Source: Euptelea pleiosperma (taxonomy: Eukaryota; Streptophyta; Magnoliopsida; Ranunculales; Eupteleaceae). From it: 64,000 bases of DNA. The DNA lies in assembly GCA_035048495.1 (NCBI GenBank), contig CM068540.1, positions 914,829-978,828 of the forward strand, in the 5' to 3' direction. The notes under the pieces are model-generated. The model did not search any database. It was not told where the DNA came from and worked only from the letters and a program-made list of their open reading frames with translations. The stretch's first letter is position 1. The number at the start of each line of letters is the position of its first letter. Shown here one piece after another: positions 36,201 to 42,899 of the stretch. A program made the position numbers and the translations under genes.

Positions 36201-38934
36201 AACGTCCCAAGCCCGTTTCTGTTAAAACCGTTTAAACATGTTTTATCGGTTTTGAAAAAAACGGCCGTTTTTTTGTTTGAACGGCCGTTAAAATCGTTTA
36301 AACAGCCGTTTAATTTAAAAAAAATTTGTGAAAAAAACGGCCGTTAAATCTGTTTAATTTCCTTTAAATTCCGTTTTTTTTTTTAAAATTTTCAAATTGA
36401 ATTTCAGAGCCACTTTTTCCGTTAAAATCCGTTAAATTCCGTTTTTTCCCATTTTTGCCCCTGATTGTTTCAATCTGTTTTAACGGCCGTTTAAACGGTT
36501 TAAACGGTAACACCCCAGTCCGTTTAACCGTTAAAACGGCCTCCTTTAAACCTTGGTTCATTGTAGAATGATGACATATGAATGGGTTTTCATGACGTAA
36601 TTATAAAAAACCAATATTTTATTCAAAAAAACTTAACAATATATTTTTTATTACAAAAATGTGTATATAATAGCTAAGACCTAAGATGCTATAATATTAG
36701 ATAAGTGTTTTAGATTGTTGTTGAATGTAGAGTTTGCATTGAATTTTTCGAATTTGATTGTATTGTTTAAATTCCTCACATAAGTAGATTGTTTGCGAGG
36801 AATCTATACCTCGTGTAGGAAGGAGGACCATGTAGTTCGACCTTGTTGAATCGTAGAGCAGTTGTTTTGGCATTTGTGGACTTAATTGAGATGATTATGT
36901 ACTTAGATGTGTAAGTCAGTTGTGAGTCTAAGAGTCTTAGATGCCTGCGCCAGTGTGTACTAAACATTATTGATCTTACTTTTTTTTTACTCCAAATGGT
37001 TGTTTATTGTAGTCTGGTGACCTATGAAGTATGAACAGTGTTTCATGTTTGTTTTATCATTTTGTGAAATTTCAATAAATAGTTTTTCAATATTTTCATC
37101 ATTTCCACATTTTTACAACACACTGTCAAAAATATTCCATCAAGTGTTTTTAATTCCAGGCTGACCAAAATATACCTTGAGATCAAAATGTGAAACCATG
37201 GTATTAATAAGATCGTTAAACTTTCCCACACTCCACCATATTTAATTCCCGGTCATTCCTAAATATGCTACCTATGAATGCTGGACCGAGATGCTGTTAG
37301 AGCCTCCATCAAAGTTCAGTTTCATGAATGTTTAGTTGCCTCTAGTTAGACTGTGTATATCTTAGTTGGCTTCAGTGGATCGTGGATGCTGCAATCTTGA
37401 TTGCGAAAGTATTGGTTATATTATCAATTAAGTCATGGAATCCAATAAGATGATCTGCGATTGGAGTGCCATTTGTCTATGTATGCTACTTATCATTATT
37501 ATCATGGAAATCAGAGTAGCATATGCTTCTAGTTGCATTTCTTTGCTTTTTCATGGGTGAACAGCCAACAGAAGGAGATCCCGATCTATATGCTTTGCAG
37601 GCAAATGTGGCAAATTGTGACTGAAAGTTGGATTTTATGATACTTATAATAATAATAATAATAATAATAATTTAATAGCCACTTAGTGTTTACAATCTTT
37701 TTTGTTTTGGTTGGACTGATGATCTTACTAGGTAAAATTTTAAGGGTACACTAAACAAGGGCTGTATTCTCTTCTTTCATATTTTCTAGTTTGCTATTTC
37801 ATTTGTGTTTGAAATTTACTGGTTCTCATCACATATTTGAACATCAATAACTTATATCTGTATTTCCCTCTTTTAATATATTTCATTTTACCCATAAAAA
37901 AAAAATAACTTATATCTGTACAAGGGGCAAAATTAGCTTTTGCCTATGTTGTTTCAGAGCTCCTGCAATCTTCTGTTCTGTGTTGTTTATGCAAAATGGA
38001 ATGCACCTTTAGCTATAGTGCATGGAGATATCTGAGGTCTGTAACAGATGGCAAGACATCCACATGTGCATCAGCTGATTTTTGGTCTTTATGTATGCTC
38101 TTGGCAGAAAGACAAGCCACAGAGGCGCAGACCTGGTTCGGATAATCGATCGAGAGATGATCGCAGCAACCGTAGAGAGCATGACAGGGTTGATAGAGTT
38201 GATGATGATAGGACTGAGAATTCGCCATCCCGTGATTTCCAGTCGAACAACGGTGGCCCTGAAGGGGGGGATCCTGATGAGCAGATATATGATGCTTATG
38301 GTGGACAAGGCATGCGTTCTGCACCTTTCCCCTCAGATATACCCCCTCCTCCGCCAGTATTGATGCCTGTACCTGGTGCTGGGTAGGTCAACAGTTTATT
38401 CTGTATTTTTCCTTTGTTGGGTTGGCAAAGGGTCGCATATTTGCTGTTCACCTTAAATTTTACTAATGGTAATATTTGCAGCCCGTTGGGACCTTTTGTT
38501 CCTGCCCCACCTGAAGTTGCAATGCGGATGCTGAGGGAGCAGGGTGGGCCTTCACCTTATGAAGGCGGTGGTAGGAAAGGGCGGGCTGGCCCCCAGGTCG
38601 GTGGACCAGGGCCAATCATTGCTGTATCTCCGGCCTTTCGACAGGATCCTCGACGCATACGAAGGTAAGCGCTGTTTCCGAATATGTTAAAAGTAATTGG
38701 CTTATCTTCCCACTGTTACTTGGAACACCTAGTACTTATATTCTTGACCAGGAAACTAGAAATATCCTCCCACAAATCCCCCACCCCCACCCAACTCTCC
38801 CCCCTCCCCACCCAACTCTCCCCCCTAGTTTTTGTATCAAATGCAGGACTGACTTCATTCCATGTGGATGCAGTTATCAAGACCTTGATGCCCCAGAAGA
38901 TGAAGTCACTGTGATCGACTACAGAAGTTTATAG
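10095..38934 (+). CDS. SE: SERRATE (ARS2-type C2H2 zinc-finger RNA effector), 12 coding exons
   Basis: Exons: 10095-10477, 15299-15426, 20003-20060, 25658-25732, 25852-25926, 26026-26073, 26305-26373, 26454-27260, 27496-27544, 38108-38382, 38482-38664, 38874-38934. They join in frame to 2211 nt, 736 residues plus stop; Arabidopsis SE is 720. All introns are GT-AG. Layout: Arg/Ser/Pro-rich disordered N-terminus (1-190); helical core starting EGLMSYKQFIQELEDDILP (191 on); conserved RGLTSVKGLEGIELLDTL (389-406); C2H2 finger C503-x4-C508-x12-H521-x4-H526; Arg/Gly/Pro-rich C-terminus ending VTVIDYRSL. The start ATG (10095, MAEV) matches the MADV start of the family better than the upstream in-frame ATG at 10074. 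SERRATE works in the nucleus with DCL1 and HYL1 in pri-miRNA processing, and with the cap-binding complex in splicing. The identity is very secure. The splice sites are read by eye. Confidence 0.96.
10478..12959. other. SERRATE intron 1, first part
   Basis: AT-rich intron sequence without a recognised element. Open frames at 10614-10820, 11259-11528 and 11590-11835 show no family resemblance. The phrase 'gtgtctaacactccgtatc...gacatcgacacatgtgtcc' near 12755-12800 resembles the 'tgtcggacac' motif of the MITE at 20762-21150. Confidence 0.5.
12960..13715 (-). mobile_element. RTE-type LINE, 3' part, in SERRATE intron 1
   Basis: The element lies antisense to SERRATE. Its 3' end is at 12966 with the signature 'catcatcatcattataagct...atggagtctg'. 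Minus-strand reading gives degraded RTE reverse-transcriptase C-terminal motifs, including TEYMECNFS, FRYLGSIIHKD, RVPIKLKGELYKMALRPEML and MRMWRWICRKTRKDKIK (13240-13431). Stops and shifts are frequent. A second copy is at 20570-21700. Confidence 0.8.
13717..15215 (+). mobile_element. L1-type LINE, 5'-truncated, in SERRATE intron 1
   Basis: It begins inside the reverse transcriptase at LWDPVIERFGNWLATWKSRY and LVLIKSTLSSLPIL. It continues (13904-14638, after a frame change) with METFMRDFLW-like LETFMRDFLWYDRGEVSKFH and HGGLGIRNIFVMNEALLGKW, and then a zf-RVT region with in-frame stops (for example 14195). The 3' end has 'aggtcatctcaacctctta' and 'taataaattttatacttttaaaaa' near 15145-15215. 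Fragments of this same 3' end recur at 18900, 27280, 28215 and 29750. Nearly abutting RTE and L1 copies suggest successive insertions. Confidence 0.82.
15299..15426 (+). CDS. SE: SERRATE exon 2: Gly/Arg/Tyr-rich linker
   Basis: The acceptor GTGCAG|GTTTGG restores Arg-Phe-Gly-Tyr-Asp. The exon encodes FGYDYAAGYERGGMGGRPGY and then ADERPHGRYMNRSSGGYQSGPS, which matches the Gly-rich stretch after the RS-like region of SE. The donor is TCTG|GTAATT. It is isolated between introns of 4.8 and 4.6 kb. Confidence 0.92.
15427..16829. other. SERRATE intron 2, first part
   Basis: No gene or recognised element. Open frames at 15807-16097 and 16262-16507 lack known domains. Confidence 0.45.
16830..17950 (+). 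mobile_element. L1-type LINE fragment in SERRATE intron 2, split by a MITE
   Basis: The + strand shows degraded L1 sequence: RDFLWNGKNDKKKS near 16862, FREETKSLWRG near 17005, and after the insertion SGILRWNGNEVNI, VRFGRV and a zf-RVT-like EAWQAFFGLLAFNGPYLGVR region (17700-17950). It carries stops throughout. Confidence 0.65.
17045..17315. mobile_element. hAT-type MITE nested in the L1 fragment
   Basis: The right end 'gagattttgaaccatgg' (about 17300-17315) reads CATGGTTCAAAATCTCG in reverse complement. The left flank has a diverged counterpart (gaacaaaatgtcttgacc). The interior is AT-rich with 'tctcggctgagactgaacgag'. It resembles the element at 54625-54947. Target duplication unclear. Confidence 0.4.
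18083..18208. repeat. (CT)n and (AT)n microsatellites
   Basis: An uninterrupted CT run lies at about 18083-18106 and an AT run at about 18176-18208, in SERRATE intron 2. Confidence 0.95.
18209..18899. other. SERRATE intron 2, middle part
   Basis: AT-rich, with no gene or assignable element. Confidence 0.45.
18900..19160 (-). mobile_element. L1 LINE 3' end fragment (antisense)
   Basis: It begins with 'ttttttttgataagtata' (the tail in reverse), followed by 'gaggttgaggtgacctacta'. Then comes 'tcttcaaagaagatccctc', the reverse complement of L1 sequence seen near 29675. It is the same 3' end family as 13717-15215, in the opposite orientation. Confidence 0.65.
19161..20002. other. SERRATE intron 2, last part
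   Basis: No gene is seen. A segment near 19480-19570 ('ctgacatgtgagtacgacacggtgtgtcc') resembles the 'tgtcggacac' MITE of intron 3 but without readable ends. Confidence 0.4.
20003..20060 (+). CDS. SE: SERRATE exon 3: 58-nt microexon-like linker
   Basis: It encodes (D)WDSGRGGYNDASNAGSMQ(R), the DWEGGRGGYGDASN-type segment of SE. The acceptor is TTTTTGCAG and the donor AAAG|GTTAGC. At 58 nt between introns of 4.6 and 5.6 kb it is easily missed, but removing it would shift the frame. Confidence 0.9.
20570..21700 (-). mobile_element. RTE-type LINE, 3' part, in SERRATE intron 3
   Basis: Antisense to SERRATE. The 3' signature 'tcatcatcataaccttttt...ggggttggctgcatgaatcc' is at 20571. Minus-strand motifs include RESRLRWFRHVQQRP (about 21170-21218), with further degraded reverse-transcriptase sequence to about 21690. 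It shares 60-80% of positions by eye with the copy at 12960-13715. It is interrupted by a MITE at 20762-21150. Confidence 0.8.
20762..21150. mobile_element. 389-bp hAT-like MITE inserted in the RTE LINE
   Basis: The ends are ttacgtaacaaggacac and, reversed, ctatgtaacaaggacac. The flanks carry 'ctcttcac' (20754-20761) and 'ctcttcat' (21151-21158), an 8-bp target duplication with one change. Removing the element restores 'ctcttcac|tagtgctgtcattgg', as in the RTE copy near 13155. The interior is AT-rich between two 'tgtcggacacctcg' blocks. Confidence 0.85.
21701..22930. other. SERRATE intron 3, gene-free part
   Basis: No gene or assignable element. AT-rich with a few short T runs. Confidence 0.45.
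22931..23128. repeat. Long hairpin, 75-bp arms, inside SERRATE intron 3
   Basis: Arm 22931-23005 and arm 23054-23128 are reverse complements with 6 mismatches in 75 (92%), some of them able to pair as G:U in RNA. The loop is 48 nt. It would be transcribed as part of the SERRATE pre-mRNA. No terminal target duplication was seen. It could be a young foldback element or a small-RNA precursor. Confidence 0.88.
23380..24780 (+). mobile_element. L1-type LINE 3' region, split by a hAT element
   Basis: Before the break (23380-23657), zf-RVT-like MEKESISHLFIRCNVAWEV is readable, followed by stops. After it (24541-24780) the 3' part continues to 'tactttgttacttattaaaaaaa'-like sequence near 24760. The two halves join across the 8-bp duplication tttgtaat. 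Confidence 0.65.
23658..24540. mobile_element. 883-bp hAT-type element with perfect 8-bp target duplication
   Basis: The termini are TAGGGCTGTCAA and TTGACAGCCCTA (perfect 12-bp inverted ends). The flanking duplications 'tttgtaat' are at 23650-23657 and 24541-24548. Subterminal sequence is rich in 'gatccgat/atcggatt' on both sides. A direct repeat of about 33 bp (gatgtaagtattggattc) lies at 23725-23790, and TA/CA repeats follow to 23925. The interior (23940-24450) does not look like a transposase. The element is non-autonomous. Confidence 0.92.
24840..25100. repeat. 'cgtatccgtgtc' repeat segment
   Basis: It contains inverted and direct copies of 'cggatac', 'gtatccgt' and 'tgtcgacatgacacgacacc'. 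It resembles a relative of the MITE at 20762-21150, but its ends cannot be fixed. Confidence 0.4.
25101..25657. other. SERRATE intron 3, final part
   Basis: No gene or assignable element. Ends in the exon 4 acceptor (gtttcag). Confidence 0.45.
25658..27260 (+). CDS. SE: SERRATE exons 4-8: structured core and zinc finger
   Basis: Five exons with short introns (25658-25732, 25852-25926, 26026-26073, 26305-26373, 26454-27260) encode residues 191-547, the structured core of the family. Visible blocks are MSYKQFIQELEDDILPAEAE, QKRAFFDAHKDEEWLRDKYH, KIAKDFLLDLQSGTLDLGPA, a basic KRRRHGR patch, LITYLWRIHGLDYYG and KIRDEKYGWKYGCGAKGCTK. The C2H2 finger lies at 27124-27195 (C503, C508, H521, H526). 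Exon 8 (807 nt) is the largest. All key residues are present. Confidence 0.95.
27280..27400 (-). mobile_element. L1 LINE 3' end fragment (antisense), SERRATE intron 8
   Basis: It reads 'ttttttgataagtataagct', 'ttattaagggctaacacc' and 'gaggtcgagatgacctac', the reverse of the L1 3' end at 29750-29860. It is flanked by direct repeats of 'aagtattggatttgat/aagtattggattta' (27262 and 27393), which look like a target-site duplication of about 14 bp. Confidence 0.75.
27496..27544 (+). CDS. SE: SERRATE exon 9: short linker before the 10.6-kb intron
   Basis: It encodes (N)DADAPGGTPVMQQPLL and fits the NDPNAPGGQP-type segment after the NYM end of exon 8. The acceptor is GCTGCAG and the donor CTG|GTATGA, phase 0. 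The next coding exon is 10,563 bp away, which makes correct joining here the most demanding step for the spliceosome in this gene. Confidence 0.88.
27685..28125. repeat. 168-bp tandem duplication with a partial third copy
   Basis: Copies starting near 27687 and 27853 share 'gagaatttgtatga', 'ggtctaatttcccagtt', 'aggttttgcaaactatttta' and 'aattgtggagcttttgtccc' almost perfectly. A third partial match ('cctttaaaactttcaattg') lies near 28090. It is in SERRATE intron 9. Confidence 0.9.
28215..28640. mobile_element. L1 LINE fragments, two orientations
   Basis: 28215-28345 is the L1 3' end on the minus strand ('actttattaatatgcaaaa', 'gaggttgagatgacctacta'). 28450-28640 is + strand L1 reverse-transcriptase sequence (LPLGENPFKKIF...WDP-like, comparable to LWDPVIERF at 13790), with stops and shifts. 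Confidence 0.6.
28641..29509. other. SERRATE intron 9, unresolved segment
   Basis: More GC-rich than its surroundings, with phrases such as 'gcgcatcctcgctatgcgctatgcataac'. No gene was found. It may be an insertion within the L1 fragment pair (28450-28640 and 29510-29860), but no matching ends were seen. Confidence 0.35.
29510..29860 (+). mobile_element. L1 LINE 3' end in SERRATE intron 9
   Basis: The open stretch NIKGLMFLWSKAFPECRGLF followed by FEDFFFRWDFL corresponds to the degraded region at 14930-15050. The 3' UTR follows with 'aggtcatctcgacctctct' and 'cccttaataaagctcataag', ending in an A run at about 29850. Confidence 0.72.
30060..30745. repeat. Tandem duplication, unit about 395 bp
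   Basis: Copies begin near 30068 and 30463 (gggtcgtacatgt). They share 'gacatagat', 'gctagacaaattatttgcca', 'cttctcaactccaa', 'gacacctga' and 'gacatctattcagat'. Non-coding. Confidence 0.85.
31229..31325. repeat. 30-bp minisatellite, about three units
   Basis: Units start with 'atatcccaactcgg', 'atatcccgacttgg' and 'atatcccaactcga', with period about 33 and 30 bp, in SERRATE intron 9. Confidence 0.8.
31488..31513. repeat. (CT)n microsatellite
   Basis: An uninterrupted CT run of 26 bases. Confidence 0.97.
31514..32880. other. SERRATE intron 9, gene-free part
   Basis: The + frame open from 31414 to 32025 is the longest in this intron but passes through the CT microsatellite and has no known domain, so it is taken as chance. 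Nothing else is recognised. Confidence 0.45.
32881..33965. mobile_element. 1085-bp Mutator-type non-autonomous element, about 190-bp inverted ends
   Basis: The outer ends are gggaatatttgacatac and, reversed, gggaatttttgacatac. The inverted similarity runs about 190 bp inward through 'agttgaccactgaaatttt/aaaatttagtggtcaact' and 'gacaaaaatgcccttat/ataaatgtccttt...'. The flanks carry a perfect 9-bp direct repeat ttctttttt (32872-32880 and 33966-33974). A 9-bp duplication and long inverted ends fit the Mutator superfamily. The left end carries a run of 14 C. The interior holds a SINE-like sequence. Confidence 0.88.
33285..33445 (+). mobile_element. tRNA-derived SINE-like sequence
   Basis: A polymerase III-like box A (tgatcaagcaattag, 33305) and box B (gtcgttgtttcaatccc, 33334) lie about 30 bp apart. 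The tail 'gggtgccagtggaataga' follows. It is similar in plan to plant Au-type SINEs and lies within the Mutator-type element. No clear poly-T end. Confidence 0.55.
33966..34591. other. SERRATE intron 9, gene-free part
   Basis: AT-rich, with no gene or recognised element. Confidence 0.45.
34592..35444 (-). mobile_element. 853-bp hAT-type element with transposase C-terminal tail
   Basis: The subterminal regions are rich in 'aaggcgc/gcgcctt' on both sides (34618-34670 and 35310-35435). The ends are CAAGGTAGTT and, reversed, CTTTGTAGTC. The flanks 'aggtgaag' (34584-34591) and 'gggtgaag' (35445-35452) make an 8-bp duplication with one change. On the minus strand an acidic peptide EEYLEANTSDDDGDEANDYI, then LDDADVN and a stop (about 34995-34915), resembles the C-terminal tail of plant hAT (DUF659-type) transposases. 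The rest of the transposase is missing. Confidence 0.78.
35768..37030. repeat. Tandem duplication (unit about 410 bp) split by a MITE
   Basis: Copy 1 (about 35768-36149) and copy 2 (about 36588-37015) share 'acctaagatgctataatatta', 'gtaggaagg', 'cgtagagcagttgtttt', 'gattatgtactt' and 'gagtcttagatg'. The hAT MITE at 36150-36555 sits at the end of copy 1 only. Confidence 0.88.
36150..36555. mobile_element. 406-bp hAT-type MITE, perfect 8-bp target duplication
   Basis: The ends are catggttttaaaaacggcc and, reversed, caaggtttaaaggaggcc. The flanks 'gttcattg' are at 36142-36149 and 36556-36563. The interior is filled with 'aacggccgtttaaacgg' palindromes. Its closest relative in the window is 46106-46510. 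Confidence 0.93.
37031..38107. other. SERRATE intron 9, final part
   Basis: No gene is seen. It contains an ATA/AAT trinucleotide run at about 37645-37672. It ends in the exon 10 acceptor (cttggcag). Confidence 0.5.
38108..38934 (+). CDS. SE: SERRATE exons 10-12: disordered C-terminus
   Basis: Exon 10 (38108-38382) encodes a basic/acidic stretch (KDKPQRRRPGSDNRSRDD) followed by YDAYGGQGM and a Pro run (SDIPPPPPVLMPVPGAG). Exon 11 (38482-38664) gives PLGPFVPAPPEVAMRMLREQ and SPAFRQDPRRIR. Exon 12 (38874-38934) is only 61 nt and gives (S)YQDLDAPEDEVTVIDYRSL and the TAG stop. This last peptide is nearly identical to the end of Arabidopsis SE. Reading straight through intron 11 would miss it. 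Confidence 0.94.
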
Positions 38935-40280
38935 TTATTTCATGGATTGGATTAGTAATGTTGCATGGGAAGCTCTGGATTGCACTGCAAAGAGCAAAAA
39001 CAGTTGCCCTCTCCTGGTCTGCTATTAATGGTGGGTGGTGGTTTTCCAATTATCCCGTGAGGATGTGGCGGCTGCTTTTGTACTATAGTCAAATAGGATA
39101 TGAACTACCTGCTGATGGTACTATTTGATGGGGGCAGGGACATGTGATGTTTATCATTGATACTGGAAAAATGTGTGTTGGTGGTGCTGAGAACTTGCTA
39201 CTGATATTTTGCATTACCCTCGATTAGTGTTTCAAAAGAGAAAAGTCCTGAAGTTGTTGCCCAAGGGTTTGTATTTTGCCAACTTGAGGCACTGGCACTC
39301 CTACATCTCTATTTAGAAATTGTTGTTGGATTGGGCGTCGAATTCATGTTCATAAATTTGATGAAGAGTAGTGTATTTGATAATGAAGTGCAGATTGAAT
39401 TTCATGGGTCTCCAGATGGTCTAGGTCATTCAGCTGAAGGGCCACACCCAGATCATCTCTTTGGCCCTGTGGACCAACTTGACTTTTCATTTGAAACAGT
39501 GCTTCAATGTAGAATGGTTCCCTCTTCCCCCCCAACATGTCAAGCCCATCTGCTTATCGAAAACACGGCAAGCTAAGCTTTTTTTTATGGTAATTTCAAG
39601 TGCAGATTGAATTCCTTGGATTGCCATTTTTTTAAATATTTTATTTTGAAAAAGAATTTTTCAGGAAAATCCCAATTGGATCAAAATTAGGGCAAAATAT
39701 CTTATATCTTCCCTAGGTGGGCTCTACAACTGTGATCGATGAGAATGATAGATTGTGATGGTCGTCCGAACAACCTCTTATATTGAAGTCTTTTGTGGTG
39801 AGAGACACCTCTTTGGCCCATGTACGGCGATACGAACAGGCCTAATTCTTTGTCTTACTCTATTATTTTCAGACAAAAAAGCATTGTTGTCATCATCATC
39901 GTCACCATCATCCATCATCATCATCATCATCATCATGAGTACAAAGATCTCAAGGCAGATTGATTTCTCTGTCTTTGATAAAGGGTTTTCATTACAGAAA
40001 TAATTTCTCTGACAAAGTAGCAAGCTGAAAATCCGGAGCATTATTTGTCATTTTAAGCTCTTGTGAGAGAAGTTGTACTCGCGTACACCTCAAAGCAAAA
40101 GCACATGGGTACGTTGCAAAAAGTACTTTTGTACGTGCCGAGAACTCATTGGCTTGTGATTGTGTGATTGACAATTTCTTGTGATTGAAGTTTTACTTTT
40201 ACTTATACACAGGTGATGATGATAATGATCCTAACCCAGCTGTTGGGGTCGGCACCTTAAGTAAGGCTGTTCTTTGATGC
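38935..40280. other. SERRATE 3' UTR and downstream flank
   Basis: The transcript's 3' UTR should start at 38935. No clear AATAAA signal fixes its end. A (TCA)n run lies at about 39888-39936. No further gene is recognised. Confidence 0.5.
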
Positions 40281-40660
40281 AGGCTTCTGTATCAAAATTT
40301 TGATGCAGAAGTCCTTCAAATTGCAAGGTAATAGACTCGTGCGGGCCCACTTGCCACTTGAATGTCTGGCCGACACTATGATATACCTGCACACCAAAAA
40401 TCAGTGTGATTGGTGATTTCTAGCTGTATGATTTGAGCACTTTTTCATCGTGGGCTTTATGAACTTGCCTATGAGTTGGTTCCAAGCCCATGATTAAAAA
40501 GTGCTCAAATCCAATGGCTAAGAATCACTAATTACACTGATTTTTGGTGTGTGGGTCCATCAAGATGTGGGCCCAACATTCATGGAGGCCTTGGGCCCGA
40601 AAGACTCCACTATGTGGCAAATTGAGGGACTTCTGCATCAAAAGTTCGATACAGAAGTCG
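40281..40660. mobile_element. Foldback MITE, about 380 bp
   Basis: The left end 'ggcttctgtatcaaaatttt' with 'gatgcagaagtcc' and the right end, reversed ('ccgacttctgtatcgaactt', 'gatgcagaagtccc'), form inverted arms of about 50 bp. Inside, 'accaaaaatcagtgtgattg' pairs with 'ttacactgatttttggtgtg' around the 'aaaaagtgctcaaatcc' centre shared with the foldback family. A half copy of the same family follows at 40765-40870. Confidence 0.75.
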
Positions 40661-40764
40661 GTATCATAGATTTTCCCCCTTAGGTATAAGGAAACCTACA
40701 TTTTTTTTAATTGGGGAAATTGCTAAAGAGGATAATTTGTTTACCAAAAAAAAAAAGGATAAAG

Positions 40765-40870
40765 GACTGAAAATCACTAATCAGGCTGATTTTTGGTTTG
40801 CAAGTCCACAAGGGATTGGCCAAACATCCAAACGGTTAGCGCCCTCTAATGTGGGTTGTGACAGAAGTTT
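40765..40870. repeat. Half copy of the foldback MITE family
   Basis: 'aaaatcactaatcaggctga', 'ggtttgcaagtccac' and 'ggccaaacatccaaacgg' match one arm of the element at 45735-46045. The other arm is absent. Confidence 0.6.
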
Positions 40871-40933
40871 TACTCAGATAATCGTGGCCCCAGTTTGCAT
40901 TTTTTGGGTATTTATTACACAAAGTATTTCATA

Positions 40934-42442
40934 AATCATGTTCGAAGTTTCGGGCGATCTCGATCTGGATTGGGCGATTCGGATCGGGTCTCGGTGCGTG
41001 CCGAGACGGTGATCCACCACCTGTTTCGTTTCACATCGGATCGCCCGAGTTAACGCTACGACTCGGTCGGATCGAATGATCCGGACGATTCAACTCGGTG
41101 AGTCGAACCAGCGGTAACATTGCATATAAAAGCTCTTTTTTCCCTTCGGAGTTGGAGTCGTACTTCAGATGATGGTGGTGGTGGCAGTGGTGGTGATGGA
41201 GGAGTTGAGGGAGATGGCGGAAATGGGGCAATGGTGGTGGAGTCGAAGGCAGTGAAAGTGTTGGGGATGGTCGTTTAGGCGACACAAACCTAGGTGAAGA
41301 TGCAATCATAACCCAAGACACTGATCATGGTGGTTGGGGAATACAAGGCCAACGTAGAAGATTAGCTGCCTTACCTAAATATCCAAGCGATGATGATGGG
41401 ACACAGAGAGATCACATTGGTACTAGTAGGGGGGGTGACTATGATGCAAGACTCACTGACTTAGATGAGCGAGTACGTGGGATATATTTTGGAGACTATA
41501 GTGGTCAACTTGGATATGGAGGGGGTATTTATGATTATGAGCAACCTCAACCTCAGCCATTTTATCCATATGGTTATGGTCAGCCTCCTCAATATCAACC
41601 TCCAGAGTATGTATATGGTTATGGTAAGCAGTTACATGGTTATGATTATGGTCAATCACAGTCTGACTGTAGTTACAGTAGATATTATGGACAATCTGGA
41701 GGTAGCCATGATACTGCAAAGCTCAGCAATACTGCATCCAGCCAGTATGTGATATTTTTCTTTCCTATGGACCAACATTCTCATGGTTATTATGAACAAT
41801 AGTCAATCGTAAGTTATTTTATTTATTTTTTACTCTTTATTCTTAGTGAAAAAAATATTCCCTTTTTGTTCATTATATGATCTGATTACCATGACACTTT
41901 TAACACTGTGCAAATTTCTAACAGGAAATGAATTATGGGAAAGGTTGACATACAATGGGTTGGGCAACAAAGGATGTGTTTGGATCATGTTTAATTGAAC
42001 AATGATGTCGTGAGACTCTTTCTCTTCCATGTTCATTTTAATTGAAGCTTTGGAACCTCACACTCTACAAGTCCCCAACTTTGCATCATTCTCGATTTAA
42101 ACATATTATGAAGTTTGCATCTTATGATTCTTATGGATTTAAGTCATTGTTTGTGCAAATAAATATTTTGATTTGTTAATTGTTATTTTTTCTGAATTTT
42201 TTTGAATTTTTCTGCATTTTATATGATTTTTTATTGATTTTTTCGCATTTTTTTTTATTTCTTATGATTTTGTTTCATCCCAAATGGCTGAAATGGATCG
42301 AGTTGCATTTTTTTATTTTTATTTTTTTGTGATTTTTTTAAAATATTGTCTCGGGATCACACTGGATCGGGCCGATCCAACCGATCCGGATCGGGATCGG
42401 AGGTGGTCGATTCGATGGCCGATCTCGAGACTTCGAACTATG
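40934..42442 (+). mobile_element. Decayed hAT element with transposase C-terminus
   Basis: The left end 'catgttcgaagtttcgggcg' (near 40938) and the right end, reversed ('catggttcatagttcgaagt', 'ctcgagatcgg'), are inverted and rich in 'gatccgat' type motifs. The left copy seems to have lost about 8 bp. A degenerate + strand coding stretch (41140-41802) lies within. No convincing target duplication. Confidence 0.65.
41140..41802 (+). pseudogene. hAT (DUF659-type) transposase C-terminal fragment
   Basis: SELESYF-like sequence (about 41149) is followed by a stop, a frame change, Gly/Asp-rich sequence and then an open frame: RLGDTNLGEDAIITQDTDHG, LTDLDERVRGIYFGDYSGQL, and a Tyr/Gly/Gln-rich tail (YGYGQPPQYQPPEYVYGYGK) ending at TAG 41800-41802. 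Long acidic or Tyr/Gly tails are known at the C-termini of plant DUF659-type hAT transposases. The catalytic domain and the BED finger are gone. No function is expected. Confidence 0.55.
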
Positions 42443-42899
42443 AACCATGTTTGTTTTTAAAATGATATAAATAGTAAAAGGATAAAGTGGAAAGTAACAG
42501 TGGGATTTGATCCTACAACTTTTTGATCTAGTGATCCTGCCACCTATAGATAAGTGGCACCTGTCCTGGGGTTAAGGTGGCACATTAACTGTAGTGGCCT
42601 TTTCTCCCTTGTTAAGGGTACCTGACCCAATCAGACCCGTATCCTTCTAACAAGGGAGGGTTTGGTCCACTTCCCAAATCCATCCAAAACTCATTAAATA
42701 TCTTTGAATATCCTTTTAATATAAGAGGGTTTACTCTTAAGAGCTGAAGGAGTAGGAGTTTTTTTTATTTTATTTTGGTAAGCAGGATTATAAGAATAGA
42801 GAGATTTGGAGAATTGGGTCTTACCATTTTTAGAAGCTAAGGATGAAAAAGTGTGCAAAGGCACCTGAATGGATTGAATTAAAAATATAAATAATGGCA
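42443..42899. other. Intergenic, possible SINE remnant
   Basis: No gene. Around 42500-42560 the minus strand contains a box-B-like 'gtaggatcaaatcccac', which hints at a tRNA-derived SINE, but box A is not convincing. Confidence 0.35.
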
